From Moniliella sp. 'wahieum' (taxonomy: Eukaryota > Basidiomycota > Moniliellomycetes > Moniliellales > Moniliellaceae): a DNA stretch of 64,000 bases. The stretch is from assembly GCA_003971905.1 (NCBI GenBank), contig RSEE01000063.1, positions 186,001 to 250,000 on the forward strand, given 5' to 3'. Positions 1 to 12,010 of the stretch are shown piece by piece (position 1 is the stretch's first letter; every line of letters begins with the position of its first letter). Below the pieces are notes generated by a model. The model saw only the letters and a list, made by a program, of their open reading frames with translations. It was not told the origin of the DNA and did not search any database. The position numbers were made by a program, and so were the translations under genes.

Positions 1-125
1 CATCTGGCTCGGCCTCGGGCTCTTCAAGCACGTCGAGCAAATCCCCCGCTTCGGGCCGAACGTCGTACCTGGGAGCTGGTGTGGCCTTCACCGCTGCCCT
101 CTTGGCTGGTGTGGCACTGTGTTAA
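1..125 (+). CDS. 3' end of a GPI-anchored surface protein (partial)
   Basis: Frame 3 runs from the window edge to a TAA at 123-125 and encodes about 40 residues. A Ser/Gly/Thr-rich stretch (SGSASGSSSTSSKS) is followed by a short polar linker and a terminal hydrophobic segment (GVAFTAALLAGVALC) with nothing after it. A Ser-rich stalk plus a C-terminal hydrophobic tail is the classic GPI-attachment signal of fungal wall and membrane proteins such as Gas1-type glucanosyltransferases or CFEM proteins. The catalytic or adhesive domain lies to the left of the window, so the family cannot be named. The other two forward frames lack this pattern. Confidence 0.6.
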   Translation, partial: SGSASGSSSTSSKSPASGRTSYLGAGVAFTAALLAGVALC

Positions 126-3100
126 CTCGCTTTCCCGTTCCTGGGTAGTGAGCGCGGGGTGGTAGACGCCGAGCGGAGGGAAGAGGCGCGCCATCGCCAT
201 CGCCATCGCCCACGTTCCCGGCCCTGTTACTTTTTCTGGCTCGCTCCTTCCGCCCTTGTGCGGTCACCTCTGTTGTGTTGTTGTGCGGTGCGCGTTTACC
301 GTTCACCGCCACGCTCAGTGGGTCCCCAATGTGACCTACTCAGCCTATAGTATCCCCCGTACCTCCCCCCCCCCCCTTCAACCTTTCCATACACACACTG
401 TTGCCCTTGCCCTTGCCTTTTCCTCGTTCCCCGTTCCCACCATTCCCCCTCCTTCGTTCCCCTTTCTGCCATGTTTCTTATCCCCTCTTCTTCACCGCTC
501 ATGTGACGGACATTGATTTCTTTCCACCCCACTGACCTAGCCTGAGCTAGGAGATACGTGCCTCATGCATCGCCATATACAATAGACGCTCTTTCCTTCG
601 TTTTGTTTTCGGTTCAGCGTTGAGTTCAGCGTTCAGCGTTCAGCTTTGTTCTTGTTGTGGTATGTGGTATGTGGTTCGCATCGTTCTTCCCATCCCACTC
701 CGTTAGGGTGCGGGGGAGGGGGGGTAGAATCTCCCCACTCGTTTTTTTTGCGTGCACACTCAAGTACTCACGCGCGTTGGTCTGCTCTTCCTCGTTTTGG
801 GTCCCGCTTTGCCTCGTGAAGGTAGTTTGTCTTTCTTTGTCTCTAGGTCTTTGCATCTGTGCATCTGTGCATCTGTTTTCCGCGTGTGGGCCGCTCGGGA
901 CGCGGGGTTTCCCTGTTGCCTGCGTCTCGGTCGCCTGGACGCAAGTGAAGTCACTAGTCACTTTCCCCTGGTCCAACTTGGAGCGTCTGGGAGCGTTGGA
1001 TCGTGGGAGCGTTGGAACGTTGGTGGCGGCACTGGAAAACAGAGGTGAGGAGATGCGAAGATGTGAAGACGTGGAGATATGGAGATGTGGGGACGGGGAC
1101 GATGTGTGGATGCCAATGAGTTAGAGGTGTGCTGGGTGTTCAATATAGTCTGCACGCTCGTTACTTGCACCCATCCATTCATTTTCGGGGGCGCACAATT
1201 GGGGGCGGTGATGCAGATGCATACGAGGCCATGATCGAACCGACCCAGGATAGATATATACATGGAATAGCTGAGTGTGTAGGAGAGCAGGTGGCGTGAG
1301 AACGATGTGGTTAATGTGGTCGATGGTGACTAGTGACTTCGCTTCCTAGTATACCTGTGTACCTACCTGCCTTGTTAACCTTTTTAAGCGTGCGTTGTTT
1401 GCGGAACAATAAGCGGTATCGTTGCTGGTCGTGGCCATCATATGCACATCAGGACGTATTCGGACAACTTATGGCACGCGGGATCTCCTTGCCTTCCACA
1501 CCTTTCCGCCATCCCATCGTTGGCGTACGCACAAGTCCTACGAGCCCCGAGACGGACGCTGCTAACCCTGGGATTGAGGGGGAGCAGGAGTTTCATCCGC
1601 CACCTGTTAGTCAAGACGGTGTGGAGAACAGACGAGTACAATGAACGTGGTCAGCGGGGGAACAAAACTAAAGATGTCAATATAGCACGGTCACATGGAA
1701 GCGAGCGAGGCTGTACCGAGATCTTCATGCGGCTATAGGGGTCCCAACAAAAAGGAGGCCCCTAAGAGGTAAATGCGGATATTGCCAAGACCATTTCGAC
1801 GCTCGCACGTCCCGTTCCCCAGGCCAGCTTGAGATGGCCCGGCTGGTCGTACCCTTTTCGTCCAACCGCCTTCGCCAAACGGATGTGGTGCATCAGATGT
1901 GAGAGCTTGAGGAAATGGAACGGCTCGCATCGTTTGTTGATGAGCAGAGAGTGGTACGACCGTGTGTACCGGTACAGGATGTATGTCTTGTGTCTCGTTC
2001 CTAGGATCTACTGGCGCCTCGCTCCCTTTTCCCTGCTACTTCGACAACTTCCGTTTGCTTCGCACGCCCTATACCCTCCTCTGCACCTACGAACTGTGCA
2101 ACGATTCGCTTTTGGCGTGGCCATATTCAGTCGGAGTGGCGACAGCGCGCTTATCCAGGACGAAGTCCTCCCCCCCCCTGCCCATCTACGCAAGCAACTT
2201 GGAATACCTCCTGGCGCGCAACCCGCATCCCCCTTGCGTGTGGGTGCAAAGACAAAAACGTCCAACTAACAATGGAGAATCCAAGACCGGTCGAGTGCAT
2301 TGTCACTATATTACGTTGTCGAAACCATTGGTTTAGTTTACCACCACAATGAACTCAACGTGTTGTTTGAACCCGCAATAACATGTAACAGACAGCGGCG
2401 GAGATGGACAGAATTGGCAAACGTATTACCTTGGTTCCGGATCTGATCCGACCCCAGCTCAGTTGTGCGTTGCTGGCGATCCCCCAGGTTCCCTAAACGG
2501 GTTTGACGCTAACACGCAATAGACGCCGATGAGCAGGTCGGTTTAGACGCAGCGCTGCTTTGTCCCAGAGGCTTAAGCTCGGTCAATTATATGGTTACAG
2601 TGTACCCTTCAATCGCGCCATTTCCTAAACTCTTCAATTTTTTGCATGCCTCGTTTCATATCTAGTTTTGCTTGAGAGCGAGCGTATAGGATGCAAGTGC
2701 TGATCAAGCATGCTAAGCAATGCATATTGAGCGTACAGCTGTCCGAGGCGCCACACCTGATGACGGGCAAGTGCAGTGGGGGCGCCGTCTCGAGAAAGGA
2801 GGCGTTGCTACATTTGCCTCGCATCAATTAACTCGGTATATTACTCTCAGATCTCAGTTATACTCAGTAAAACCTCTTTGCAGGCACTCTGAGATCTCGG
2901 TATAGTTCCAGTCACTAGAAGGCATACACTAATCACCATGTCATAATAGGCACTAGTCTCACATGTCACATCTCAGATCTCAAATTCAGATTCGATCTCA
3001 GAATCTCAGATCTCACTAGTCACGACTTACTGTCTGCGTCACATGCACGTCACAAAGGTCGCACGCACCACAAGCCTTTCTTCACCACGGTCATAGTACT

Positions 3101-3340
3101 CGATTTCGGAAAGTGTCGTCAGTATATCAACAGACATCTCAGTACCATCAGTACCATCAGTGCGTGCCAGTAACCAAATCAAAACAAAAAAAACACGCGA
3201 AACAGACTGTGACATGTGATAGTTGATAATGCGAACATCATGCATCACATGTCACAAGCACACAAACAAGATCTAACCAGTAACCTCTGCCCTATAGCAA
3301 GAGTGAGAGATATGTCACAAGGTTGTCACGCATCACTCAC
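126..3340. other. Intergenic, no gene recognised
   Basis: Pyrimidine-rich tracts (about 350-530) and mixed-composition DNA hold only short ORFs that overlap on both strands. None shows a domain, a consistent codon bias or a splice structure I can defend. The last part (2,850-3,340) is AT-rich and contains iterated AGATCT and ACTAGT words. Confidence 0.5.
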
Positions 3341-3348
3341 AGTATTCA

Positions 3349-3371
3349 GTAACTAGTAACTAGTAACTAGT
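3349..3371. repeat. ACTAGT-centred short tandem repeat
   Basis: The 7-base unit AGTAACT is iterated so that the palindrome ACTAGT recurs. It is one of many similar intergenic arrays in the window (see findings). Confidence 0.8.
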
Positions 3372-3489
3372 CATACTCAGTCTGAGTACTCATCGATCTT
3401 CATGCATCAGTATTACTCCGTAAGTACGAAGTGTTCTGATGATCGATGAGATTTGAGCAATTTGAGCTCTGAGATCCAACAGAATCCTC

Positions 3490-5270
3490 TGAGATCTAAC
3501 TTGCAATCGAAGTTACTAGCGAAGAGATGCAGGAGAAATCGCCAGATAGAGTGTGTCATCGATTATTGCTAACTCCCGCGGGAGGGAAGGTGCAACAGTC
3601 GGCACTAAACGAGGGAGACCATTGCAAGGTCCTGCCGAGGCGGGGGAAAAGGCAAGATCGTTCGTGGGAGGAAACAGAAGGCATCTCAGGCAGAGAACAG
3701 AAGCAAAAGGGAAGGAAAGAGTGAGAGACACAGGATGCAGAATTGGAAATTGGAGCGAGCCGAGCTTAGTCATTCGGTGACAGAAGGGAGACTAGCAAGG
3801 AATGGTGGATGAAGAGGGGGTTTCCTTCTGCACATTGAGATATGCTGATGGTATCTCCCAACACAGCAAAACGTGGAAATTGTACCATCGGAAAGCAGTT
3901 CATGCACTTAGGCCTCTTTGCAGTAGTGGTCAATGACAAACTGAATGTCCCAAGGCATTGCCGACGCGAAACAATCGCTATGTATACATGAACGTCGAAC
4001 CGTAATTCCATGTGGACCATTTCTATGATAGTCTCGGTGTAATAACTCTTTTTTGCTCCATGATGCTGAGGGGCTTGGACATAATCGGTAGGGGAAATAC
4101 ACGATTGTTTACTGTTTACTATACATAGAGACTGATGATGCACTGACGACGGCACGACGGATCCACCTCCCAATGCTCTCCAGATGTGTTTTACGAATGC
4201 TCTGTGCAGCACCCACTAAAATTATCCGGTCTAGTATACGGTGTGCATGAGGGCGGGTTCATGAGAGACATGTTCATATTCATCTCCGCACATGGATATA
4301 TAGTTGTTGACGAAGATACCCCAATCCTAGAAACTCGATCATGATTGTACTGTCTTTCAGATCTATACACAGGATGTGCAAAGATCAAAAGAACATAAAA
4401 AGCACTTAGCATACCAACATCGATTTTGTTTATTCGACGCTCATCGTTGTCAGATCGTGACCATCGGCCAGCGGCTCAGGATCTTCTTGCTCCCGATCGA
4501 AAGGTATTTCATGAGTGGAGATGAATATGAGCTATACTAACAGCGAAGATGTGATTCAGGAAACATTTCTCCACTACATTGGAGACTACTAGACTTGTTC
4601 TTTTTCCAGTATTCAAACAACTTTTGTTATAATAACAGTCGTGGTGTAGAGTAACACCCTCGTGTTGCCCCGCGAACTGGGGTAGGAAAGATTGTAGGCG
4701 GCTGGTGGGACTTTTGACGATCTCTTGTCGTATAGTCTGTCCGAGCAGCCGATGCGTCTCTCCTTTTCTCCCTGTGTTCTACAGGGAGGTGGACGTGTCT
4801 CGTTAGCTCTTCAAGTACTATCCCTTCCAGAACTCGACGTGGGCCTCATCCGTCATCATATCTTTCATGGCATGTGGCCAACCGCTGTCCCTGGTGCATC
4901 AAAAACGTCGCTGTGGTTCCATATCGCAGAGGGTATCTTGACTGTGTGATCCTCTCTGGCACCCAGTCGGTAGACCAGGTTCGCCTCCGTTCCATCGGCG
5001 TCCACGCTGGTGCGGGTATCGTCCCAGCGTGTGGCACTGCCCCTGTACTCTGCATTCTCTCCTGTGTGCCTCACTAGCCCTGTACCTAGTCGGGCATGCT
5101 ATATAGGTGCCTCTGTACCCCGACCCAACTCTGGCCCAATCCATCACCTTCTCATCATCCTTCTCCCCACATCCGCGGGTCCTTAGGCCAACAGAGTAGT
5201 CTATATAGTAGTGACGCTAGTGCGGTCTTCTTCCCTGTTGCCCATGCGGTTGGACACGTAGGGGGAGCTG
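3490..5270. other. Intergenic with unexplained ORF fragments
   Basis: No gene can be supported. Around 4,865-5,074 (minus) there is a protein-like stretch of normal amino-acid composition without repeats. It could be a decayed gene or transposon remnant, but I recognise no family and see no flanking repeats. Confidence 0.3.
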
Positions 5271-5275
5271 GATCG

Positions 5276-5324
5276 GCTTGAAGCCTTCAGCTTGAAGCTT
5301 GGAGCTTGAAGCTTGAAGCTTGAA
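5276..5324. repeat. AAGCTT (CTTGAAG) tandem array
   Basis: Iterated GCTTGAA units place AAGCTT every 7-10 bases. The motif recurs at 5,522-5,535, 5,743-5,786, 6,395-6,412 and 6,889-6,914. Confidence 0.85.
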
Positions 5325-5399
5325 CCGGGTAAGAACGAGTGACTAGCAACGAAGGGTAGATATCAACTGCAAGATAATCGATTATGGAGGTGATCATCG

Positions 5400-5690
5400 A
5401 TCATGCATCATACACCATGCATCATGTCGATATCAAAAGCTGAGAGCGCTCAGGCTGAGCGCTGAGCGGTGGCTGATGCATGATGCATGATGATCGATGA
5501 GGCACCCAGACGCCCCAGAGACACCTGAAGCTTGAAGACACTCGCAGTACCGGTGCATCATGCATCATGCACCATGCATTCTGCTCAGCCGCTCAGTGCT
5601 CACACGCTCACGCATGTAGCACATGCCCATGCACCGCAGCACATCATGCATCAAGCTTCAAGTGTGACATGCGACACGTGGCGCATGTAT
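5400..5690. repeat. ATGCAT/ATCGAT-rich palindromic cluster
   Basis: Repeated CATCATGCAT and GATCGATG words occur on both strands, giving a dense patch of ATGCAT and ATCGAT palindromes. No coding potential is visible in it. Confidence 0.75.
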
Positions 5691-5742
5691 GTCACGCATG
5701 TCACATGTCACATGCACTGGTCACCCAGTCCAGTCAACTAGT

Positions 5743-5786
5743 CAAGCTTCAAGCTTCAAGCTTCCAGCTTCTTCAAGCTTCAAGCT
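5743..5786. repeat. AAGCTT tandem array
   Basis: GCTTCAA units are repeated five to six times with one imperfect copy. ACTAGT/GTTACTAG iterations follow directly, to about 5,813. Confidence 0.85.
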
Positions 5787-5838
5787 AGTTACTAGTTACC
5801 AGGTTACTAGTCAATACTTCTCACTTCCCAGATCCGTA

Positions 5839-6021
5839 TTATGGCATAGGCGGCGTAGGCGCGTAGGATCGATCATCGAATGCAATACCGAACAGATTTC
5901 GAAGCTGCGTTGCTGGATAGAATTTGGTCTCGGCTTCAAGGTCCCATTCACATCCAAAAAGCCGCTCTCCTGCCGCACGCATACGGGCAAGGAGCACCGA
6001 GCTCCAAGCACCTGCTAGCAC
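5839..6021 (-). other. Protein-like ORF remnant, unrecognised
   Basis: A 60-codon minus-strand frame reads like ordinary protein sequence (for example the segment ETKFYPATQLRNLFGI) inside an otherwise repeat-rich region. I recognise no family, and there is no clear upstream exon. It could be a gene relic; low confidence. Confidence 0.2.
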
Positions 6022-6888
6022 TACTAAGCACTGTTTCGTTCAGCGCTCAAAACACCCGCAGCGTGTTCAACTGAACGTTGAACGTTCACACGTTCACCGG
6101 ACCAACCAAAACGCAAGCAGTTGCTGGTTGTGGGGGCAGACGGGCGCGCAGCGTGTCATGCACATGCTCTGTGCTGTCTGCGGCATGCCAGGGCGTTGGT
6201 AGTCCAAGCACTCGGCTGTCCTGCATGCGGTTGCGCTACGCACAGCCGCCTGGGCGGGCATACTGCATACGTATCGCTGGCGCGCCTACTGAGACACAGT
6301 GTTTTGAGCCCCCTCGCCCCAACCGGCAACCACATTAATCAAGCTCGAATTCCAGCGCCCATCGTCACGCGTCACGCTTGTTCGCACGTTCACATGTCAC
6401 ACTTCAAGCTTCAAGGTTCAACCTCTGCAAGCCTCCGGCTGCGTCGCTGCAACGCTTGTGCTGGGTTAGTACCCGTACGTTAATTGTTCCTACGATCGAA
6501 GCGTCACGCGTCAAGCTTGAGTATAAGGAGGAGATGGTTGTGCTATTCCAGAAGAGGAGCCCGTCCGCGTCAGGGGCAGAACATAGAGGAGAGTCGGAGA
6601 AGAACAGCGTCGAAGGAGATGTGTGGTCGGCTACATGCGTGATGGCGCTGACATTGAGAGCTTGAGGAGGAACCGCCCATTCAGATATTCAGACTCCGGC
6701 TCTCAGTCGGTACCTGAGTACGGCCTGAGTATGCTGATCTGCTGACGCATGTCACTAGCACTAGTCATTTTAATCATTAGTTACTCATCGTCACTATTAC
6801 GTAGTAGCTAGTAGTTACTAGTTACTAATGACTAGGTTTACCAGTTCCTCAGGGATTGATCGATTATCGATCAAGCTGATGATTCGAT

Positions 6889-6914
6889 GAAGCTTCAAGC
6901 TTCAAGCTTGAAGG
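6889..6914. repeat. AAGCTT tandem array
   Basis: Three to four GCTTCAA units end in an inverted GCTTGAAG, so the array can fold on itself. Confidence 0.8.
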
Positions 6915-7043
6915 GATGGCCGATTGTTGTTGCAAGCCAATGCGCCAATGGACACACTGGACTGCGGCGCCTGCCCCTTTTGGCGGGTGCGGCTGGTGTG
7001 CGCGTGTTCGCAGCCACGCAAGGGACAAGCTCACCTGGGTGAA

Positions 7044-7076
7044 ATCATTAATCATTAATCATTAATCATTAATCAC
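7044..7076. repeat. 7-base tandem repeat ATCATTA
   Basis: Four complete head-to-tail copies of ATCATTA plus a partial copy, in intergenic DNA. Confidence 0.9.
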
Positions 7077-7439
7077 GGGCCACGGGTCACCGGCCACAGG
7101 TCACCATCCCAGTCGTCTTCCCAGATCTCAGATCGCCGAATCTCCCAGCGGATCTCTCCAGTGGGGCAGAGAGTATGCTAGGAGGGTGGAGTACGAGTCC
7201 GCACGGAGGCAGTGCCCAATGCGGGGGCTGCTGTGTGCTGCGGTGTACCTGGACATGCAATGGGACAGTTGGACCTGTGTGGCTCAGGCGCTGAGTACGT
7301 GTTGAGTACGTTGAGCGTACGTTGAACGGTGAGGCGTTGAGCTTGAGCTTGAGGACGAGGACTCGTGGTACTCGTGTATCGTACCGAGACGGAGAGTCAG
7401 TCTGAGATCTGAGTGCGTTGTCTGGGATCTGTGACATGC

Positions 7440-8780
7440 GATCTGAGTGCAATCATCGATCAGATCTCAGAGTCCTCAGACCCAGTCGCTGGAGCGTGGG
7501 TCAGCGCTGAGCCTCAGCCTTCAGCTGACGCTTGAAGCTCTGACGGGTGTGAAGCTGGAAGGTTCGCCAGGGTCTGCGTCGATGCAGTCTCGAATGGCGT
7601 CGTCGCAGCCACAAGGGCCTGCGGGCTGCCAGCCGTCGAGCGCTCAGGCGCCCAGGCAGTCAGGCACTCAGCCCTCCGGCTCATTCAGCCGCCAGGGGGC
7701 GCGGGGGCATTGTGCCTCGCCAGCGCACTGGACGACCAACGGGGCGCTCGCACCGCATCGCTTGGCCAGCGCTTTGCCTTCCAACGTCCAACGTCCATCG
7801 CCCATCTCAGCCCTTCTTGGCCTGCCCAGTCCCACCTCGCTCGCCTTCGCCTTCGCCCTTGGCTTTGCTTAGCCTCCTTGTGCCCCCGCTCCACCATCCT
7901 CGGCCCACCACCCGCACTGCCTCCGTCGCTGCCACCCTCCTCTTGCCTTGCCATGGTTGCCGCAGCCCACGCTACTGCCCACGGCGCTTCGCACCGCCGG
8001 CTCACGCACCCACTCGCCGCTCCCGCCACCCATCCCCGCGCGTGCGCAGCTCAACCAGCACCGCCGCCACTGTGCCCCTGCTAGCCCCGGTCCCACGTCG
8101 TGCCAGCTTCCTTCATCGGCCCAAGGCGGTTCGTGCGGTAGCGCCCTCGGGTCCTGTGCGACCTACCACGCCTCGGGCCCAATTGGCCGCGTCGCTGCAA
8201 AGTGTCAGCTTGCATTGCTTGCCCCCGCGCCGCACTTGCCACCCCCTTGGCACCTGCACCAGGTTCTTCCCCCCCCCCCCCCACTGCGCTTGCGAACCTG
8301 GGTTCATTCGCTACGCTTCCCTCGCTGGTCTATGACGGGCACGCTCGTCCCCCCCTACTGGAGGATGAGATGCCAGACCAAGCAGTTGGACTGTCCACAT
8401 TGTACCCCTCCTTCACCCCTTCCACTTCCACTTCCACTTCCACTTCCACTTCCACTTCCACTCCCACCTTGACCTCGACTGTGACCTCGAGCTCGACTTC
8501 GACCTCGACCCACCCGAACAGTGTAGTTCGCACATTGGCTTTCTCACCTGCTCGCGCCTCCCCCTCCTGCACCTCTTCCCGTTTGCCCACGCCGACCGCC
8601 ACACCTCCCCCGCACGATGCGCCACCGTGCTCGCCAATTCCTCGTTCGTGGACCCGCAACCCTTTGGCCGCCGTCTTGGCACGCTCTCGGCCCAGCACGC
8701 CGGTTCCCAGTGGCGTGCTCCCTCTCGGGCTGGAATTTGGGTGCACACCTCCCTGGGCCCGATTGGACGTTAGTGCCTAA
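7440..8780 (+). other. GC-rich region with overlapping open frames; possible gene, unresolved
   Basis: All three plus frames stay open for long stretches because the DNA is GC-rich and low in complexity. An ATG in good context (CCATGG, 7,951) opens an Ala/His/Pro-rich frame. A Ser/Thr repeat follows at 8,421-8,462, and a protein-like tail in a third frame ends near 8,770. Given the indel problem elsewhere, a fragmented secreted or Ser/Thr-rich protein gene is possible. No domain can be named, and codon bias does not settle strand or frame. Confidence 0.2.
8421..8462. repeat. CTTCCA hexanucleotide microsatellite
   Basis: Seven copies of a 6-base unit. Read on the plus strand it encodes Ser-Thr, Leu-Pro or Phe-His dipeptides depending on frame. 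Confidence 0.9.
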
Positions 8781-9650
8781 CTGACCGTTGTGCCGTTGTG
8801 CGGTTGCGCCTTCGGTGCATTCTTTTTGGCACGCTACCCCCGTCGCTCTGAGTTCTGAGTTCGGAGTTTTGAGCTCTGACCTAGAAGGCCTGTGGCATGG
8901 GATGTGGCAACCCTTTTCACGTTGAACCAGGTAGCTATACTACCTGGTACAACCACGCACACTTTTACACTTTTACTTTAGTTCTCAATTCCTTTTTACG
9001 ACCCCTCCTCTCCCCTCCTCCACCTGCCTCTTTTCCTGGCGCATGACCCCACTCTTACCCTCTGTCCTGATGACCTGTCTGTCCGGTGTCCGATCCTATG
9101 ACCACGAAACTCTTCTCCCGTTGTACAGCGATTGCCTTGCTTGTGTTGGGTAGGTTGGTAGGTTTGATAGGTTGGGTGCTTGCTTGAGTATGGTGAGGAC
9201 TTGAGCACTTGACGCCTGGTGAGCAATCCGATGGATGCACCAAGAAGCTCAGATTTATCTGTGAACAGGTCCTACTCCCATATCTCGCTAGACTTCCATG
9301 GAGGGGAACAGACGGTACTGGCGGGCTATGCTTTCATACTGCTACTACCAACTGTGATGTTTGACTATGTACCACGCTAGGTGAGGTTTGGGTACCAAAG
9401 TAGGGCGGTCGTTGCAACAAGGTATGTTTGCTGGTCGTCCATATCTTTGCAAAACCCCCCTTCTGCACTCGACTATGTCTGCTACCTGACCCAAGTTGGA
9501 TCAAATTCAAACGACTATCCCTATCATGGTTTTTACGGCACGCCAACACAAAGTTCTTTGACCATGCTCTACGCACCGACCACCAACATTCTCTCTCTGC
9601 CTCCTTAGTCGTCCATGCTTTGGATTGTGTGTCATACCCTAAGCGATCCA

Positions 9651-10282
9651 CTATATAGATGCCATCATTGTTGTACCTAACGGACCGGCCAGTGGGGTCA
9701 CAAGAGCAGTAAGCGACTCTCCCACGAAACGATTGGACCGATTAATGTGTGCAAGACGAAGGATCTGAACTTCTTCGTGTACACTCGCAAAGGTAACTGC
9801 GTCGAAAGAGTAGGGCGTTAAGCTTCTTAACTGAGCGTCAAGAGGTGGTTCTTCACTCTTCATTCCACAAACCTCAATCGTCTGTGGACAACGATATGGT
9901 GGCAGTTGTGGGAGAGGGCGGATGAGGAAGCGCAGCGCACAATTCCTGCAGGCGTCCAACCCAGTATCGCTGATACCATACATTGTCTTTCTATTGTAGC
10001 ATTACTTTGTCCATTTGGGGTTTGGGCAGGGGGATCATCGAGATCATCGGTATGAAGTTGGATCCTAGCTGTCAAGCCATATGTGGACAAACCGAAAGAT
10101 GAGACTCCGCGCCGCCCCCCGTGTCGCAGTGCGGTTCCACTGACCCTCCCAAGGCGTGTTGATGTGGTTCGTAAGAGTGGTCCCATGCAAGAAGGAACTG
10201 TATCGATCTGCCGCCGCCATGTTCCAAGAGGTGGACTTTGGCGTGGAAGATATACAACCAGAAACAACTGATGTGTATGCAA
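9651..10282 (-). CDS. Candidate ORF, unknown function
   Basis: Two overlapping minus-strand frames (9,860-10,282, then 9,651-9,983) together give about 200 codons of non-repetitive, protein-like sequence. A plausible C-terminal part contains RSLTPYSFDAVTFASVHEEV and ends at 9,651. One frameshift near 9,900-9,980 would join them, matching the error pattern seen in recognisable genes. No homology is recognised. The surrounding DNA (8,790-10,900) has no other supported gene. Confidence 0.25.
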
Positions 10283-10530
10283 TGGAGAGAAAAGCTAAAA
10301 AACTAAACGGAAACCGAGAAGGGGGCTTTATATGCGCATGCCTGTCACGAGGCGACGACTAAGTCGCTTGCACAGATACCTCCACTCCCGATATCGCTAT
10401 TGCTTCTCGGCTTCTTTCCCTATCACTGCTCAAGTTCTCTATTGCTCCCTATCGTGGTTCAGTTTCTCAGCCTATCCACAAAACCCAAAAAACAATTGTC
10501 TCTTCCCCGTCTCGTCTCGCCCTACGCGTC

Positions 10531-10537
10531 TATATAA
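10531..10537 (+). promoter_or_regulatory. TATA-box-like element
   Basis: TATATAA in otherwise GC-balanced DNA. Short Lys/Arg-rich ORFs begin 20-60 bases downstream (ATGs at 10,557 and 10,588), but none is convincing, so the promoter has no assigned gene. Confidence 0.3.
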
Positions 10538-11444
10538 CCTCCACTTTGGACCTGAAATGCGTTCTTTCTCTGCGAGTCTTGTCTCCGATGCCAGGCAGGG
10601 AAGGTGCCTGGGAAGGCAGCACACACCCCGTCACAGCACTACCAACACTGTGGGTTTTGCGCCGCGTCCTCGCGCACAAAAACAGCAAGCAATGTACGAC
10701 CAACAGTACGAAGAGCTACTAGTGCGACCAAACCGAAACGTAGCACCACGGAGTACGATTCGCTCTCCAAAAAGACGCCTTGCAACAAGCACAACTAGGC
10801 GCACTCCCGTGCGCACAACTGAACTATGAACGAAAAAGGCGCAAAAGGCAATAGATATATCGCTGTGCCCCACAGCACTTGGCACATACACCCGGCTACT
10901 GGGGGCGGAAGCGGATGATCAATCATCGATCACTGTCGATGACTGCTTATCTCAGCGGAGGCAGACGAGGGGCTGGGGAGCCCATTGGCACACAATCACG
11001 GTCACCAAGCACCGATCACCGACCACTCCGACCCCTCGGCTTGCTCCTTGGGCCTTGTCGGGCTGCATCGAGCGAGCCTGCTGCGCGTCGCATCCATCTC
11101 GGATGTGGATCTGGGTCTTGGCCTTTTGGCTGTCGCTTGGGGCGTGCGAGTGGACTGTGGAGTGGAGCGTGTAGGCCGTGCCCCCAACCGATGCCTTCCT
11201 ACGTGTTCTCAAAGAGAGGGGGCCAAGCGGGTGCTGATACTGATGTTGATGCGGAGGCTTGTGCCGGTGCTGGTGCTGGTGACTGAGCTGAGCTGGTGCG
11301 GACGCTCGGCCAGCTGCACTCGCTCGCCCGAGCGGGCTGCGTCGTATGTGCTACTGGACCATCCTGCACCTGCGCCTGATTCGGACGACAGCAGTGTGAT
11401 TGGTCCTGTGCTACCTGTTCGGCGTCCGCGGTCCGCCCATCTAC

Positions 11445-11496
11445 CTACTCGACCCACTCGACCTACTCGACCTACTCGACTCACTCGACCCACTCC
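11445..11496. repeat. 9-base tandem repeat CTACTCGAC
   Basis: Five imperfect copies of CTACTCGAC or CCACTCGAC. In one plus frame they encode a repeated Thr-Arg-Pro motif. Confidence 0.8.
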
Positions 11497-12010
11497 CTCC
11501 TACCCAACCAGCGCGACAGCCTTGCTTCCCCTACACGGCGCGTCGACGTCGCGCGCGCCTTCTGGCCGGTCGAGCCACGCGCGCCTGCCCGCACCCGCTC
11601 TAACCTACCTCTACACTTACACCTACCTCTCCACTTACTCATTCGGCCGACCACGGGGGTGGGTACTACTTCCGCTGTTGGCTGTGGCGGAGAGCGGTGG
11701 TCGTGACGTTATTATCGTACCGGACGTGGACGCACCACGCACGTGCAAGTGTCGATGGACCGGCGACGCTGACCACGCGTCTGCTCCTCCTTCTCTTGGC
11801 CGCAGGGGTGCGGGATAGTGTGCTGGGCAGTATTGGGTGCGCACATGTGCCGCGCCGATTGGCACCCACAGTCGCGGCTACGACGTTGGTGCGCTCTTCC
11901 TTCCTGCTTCCTGTCTTGAGCCTTGAGTCTTGTGCCTTGAGCCTTGAGCCTGAGCCTCTTGGCATTCAGTCCAAGTGGGCAAGTAGTAACTAACCTCGGC
12001 ATGTGCACCA

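Noticed and set aside
5276-5786. CRISPR-like array
   Set aside because: Units are 7-10 bases and head-to-tail without unique spacers, and the DNA is eukaryotic nuclear.
8330-8746. Minus-strand ORF with VEVEVE repeats
   Set aside because: Translation of the CTTCCA microsatellite in an antisense frame; no flanking protein-like sequence.
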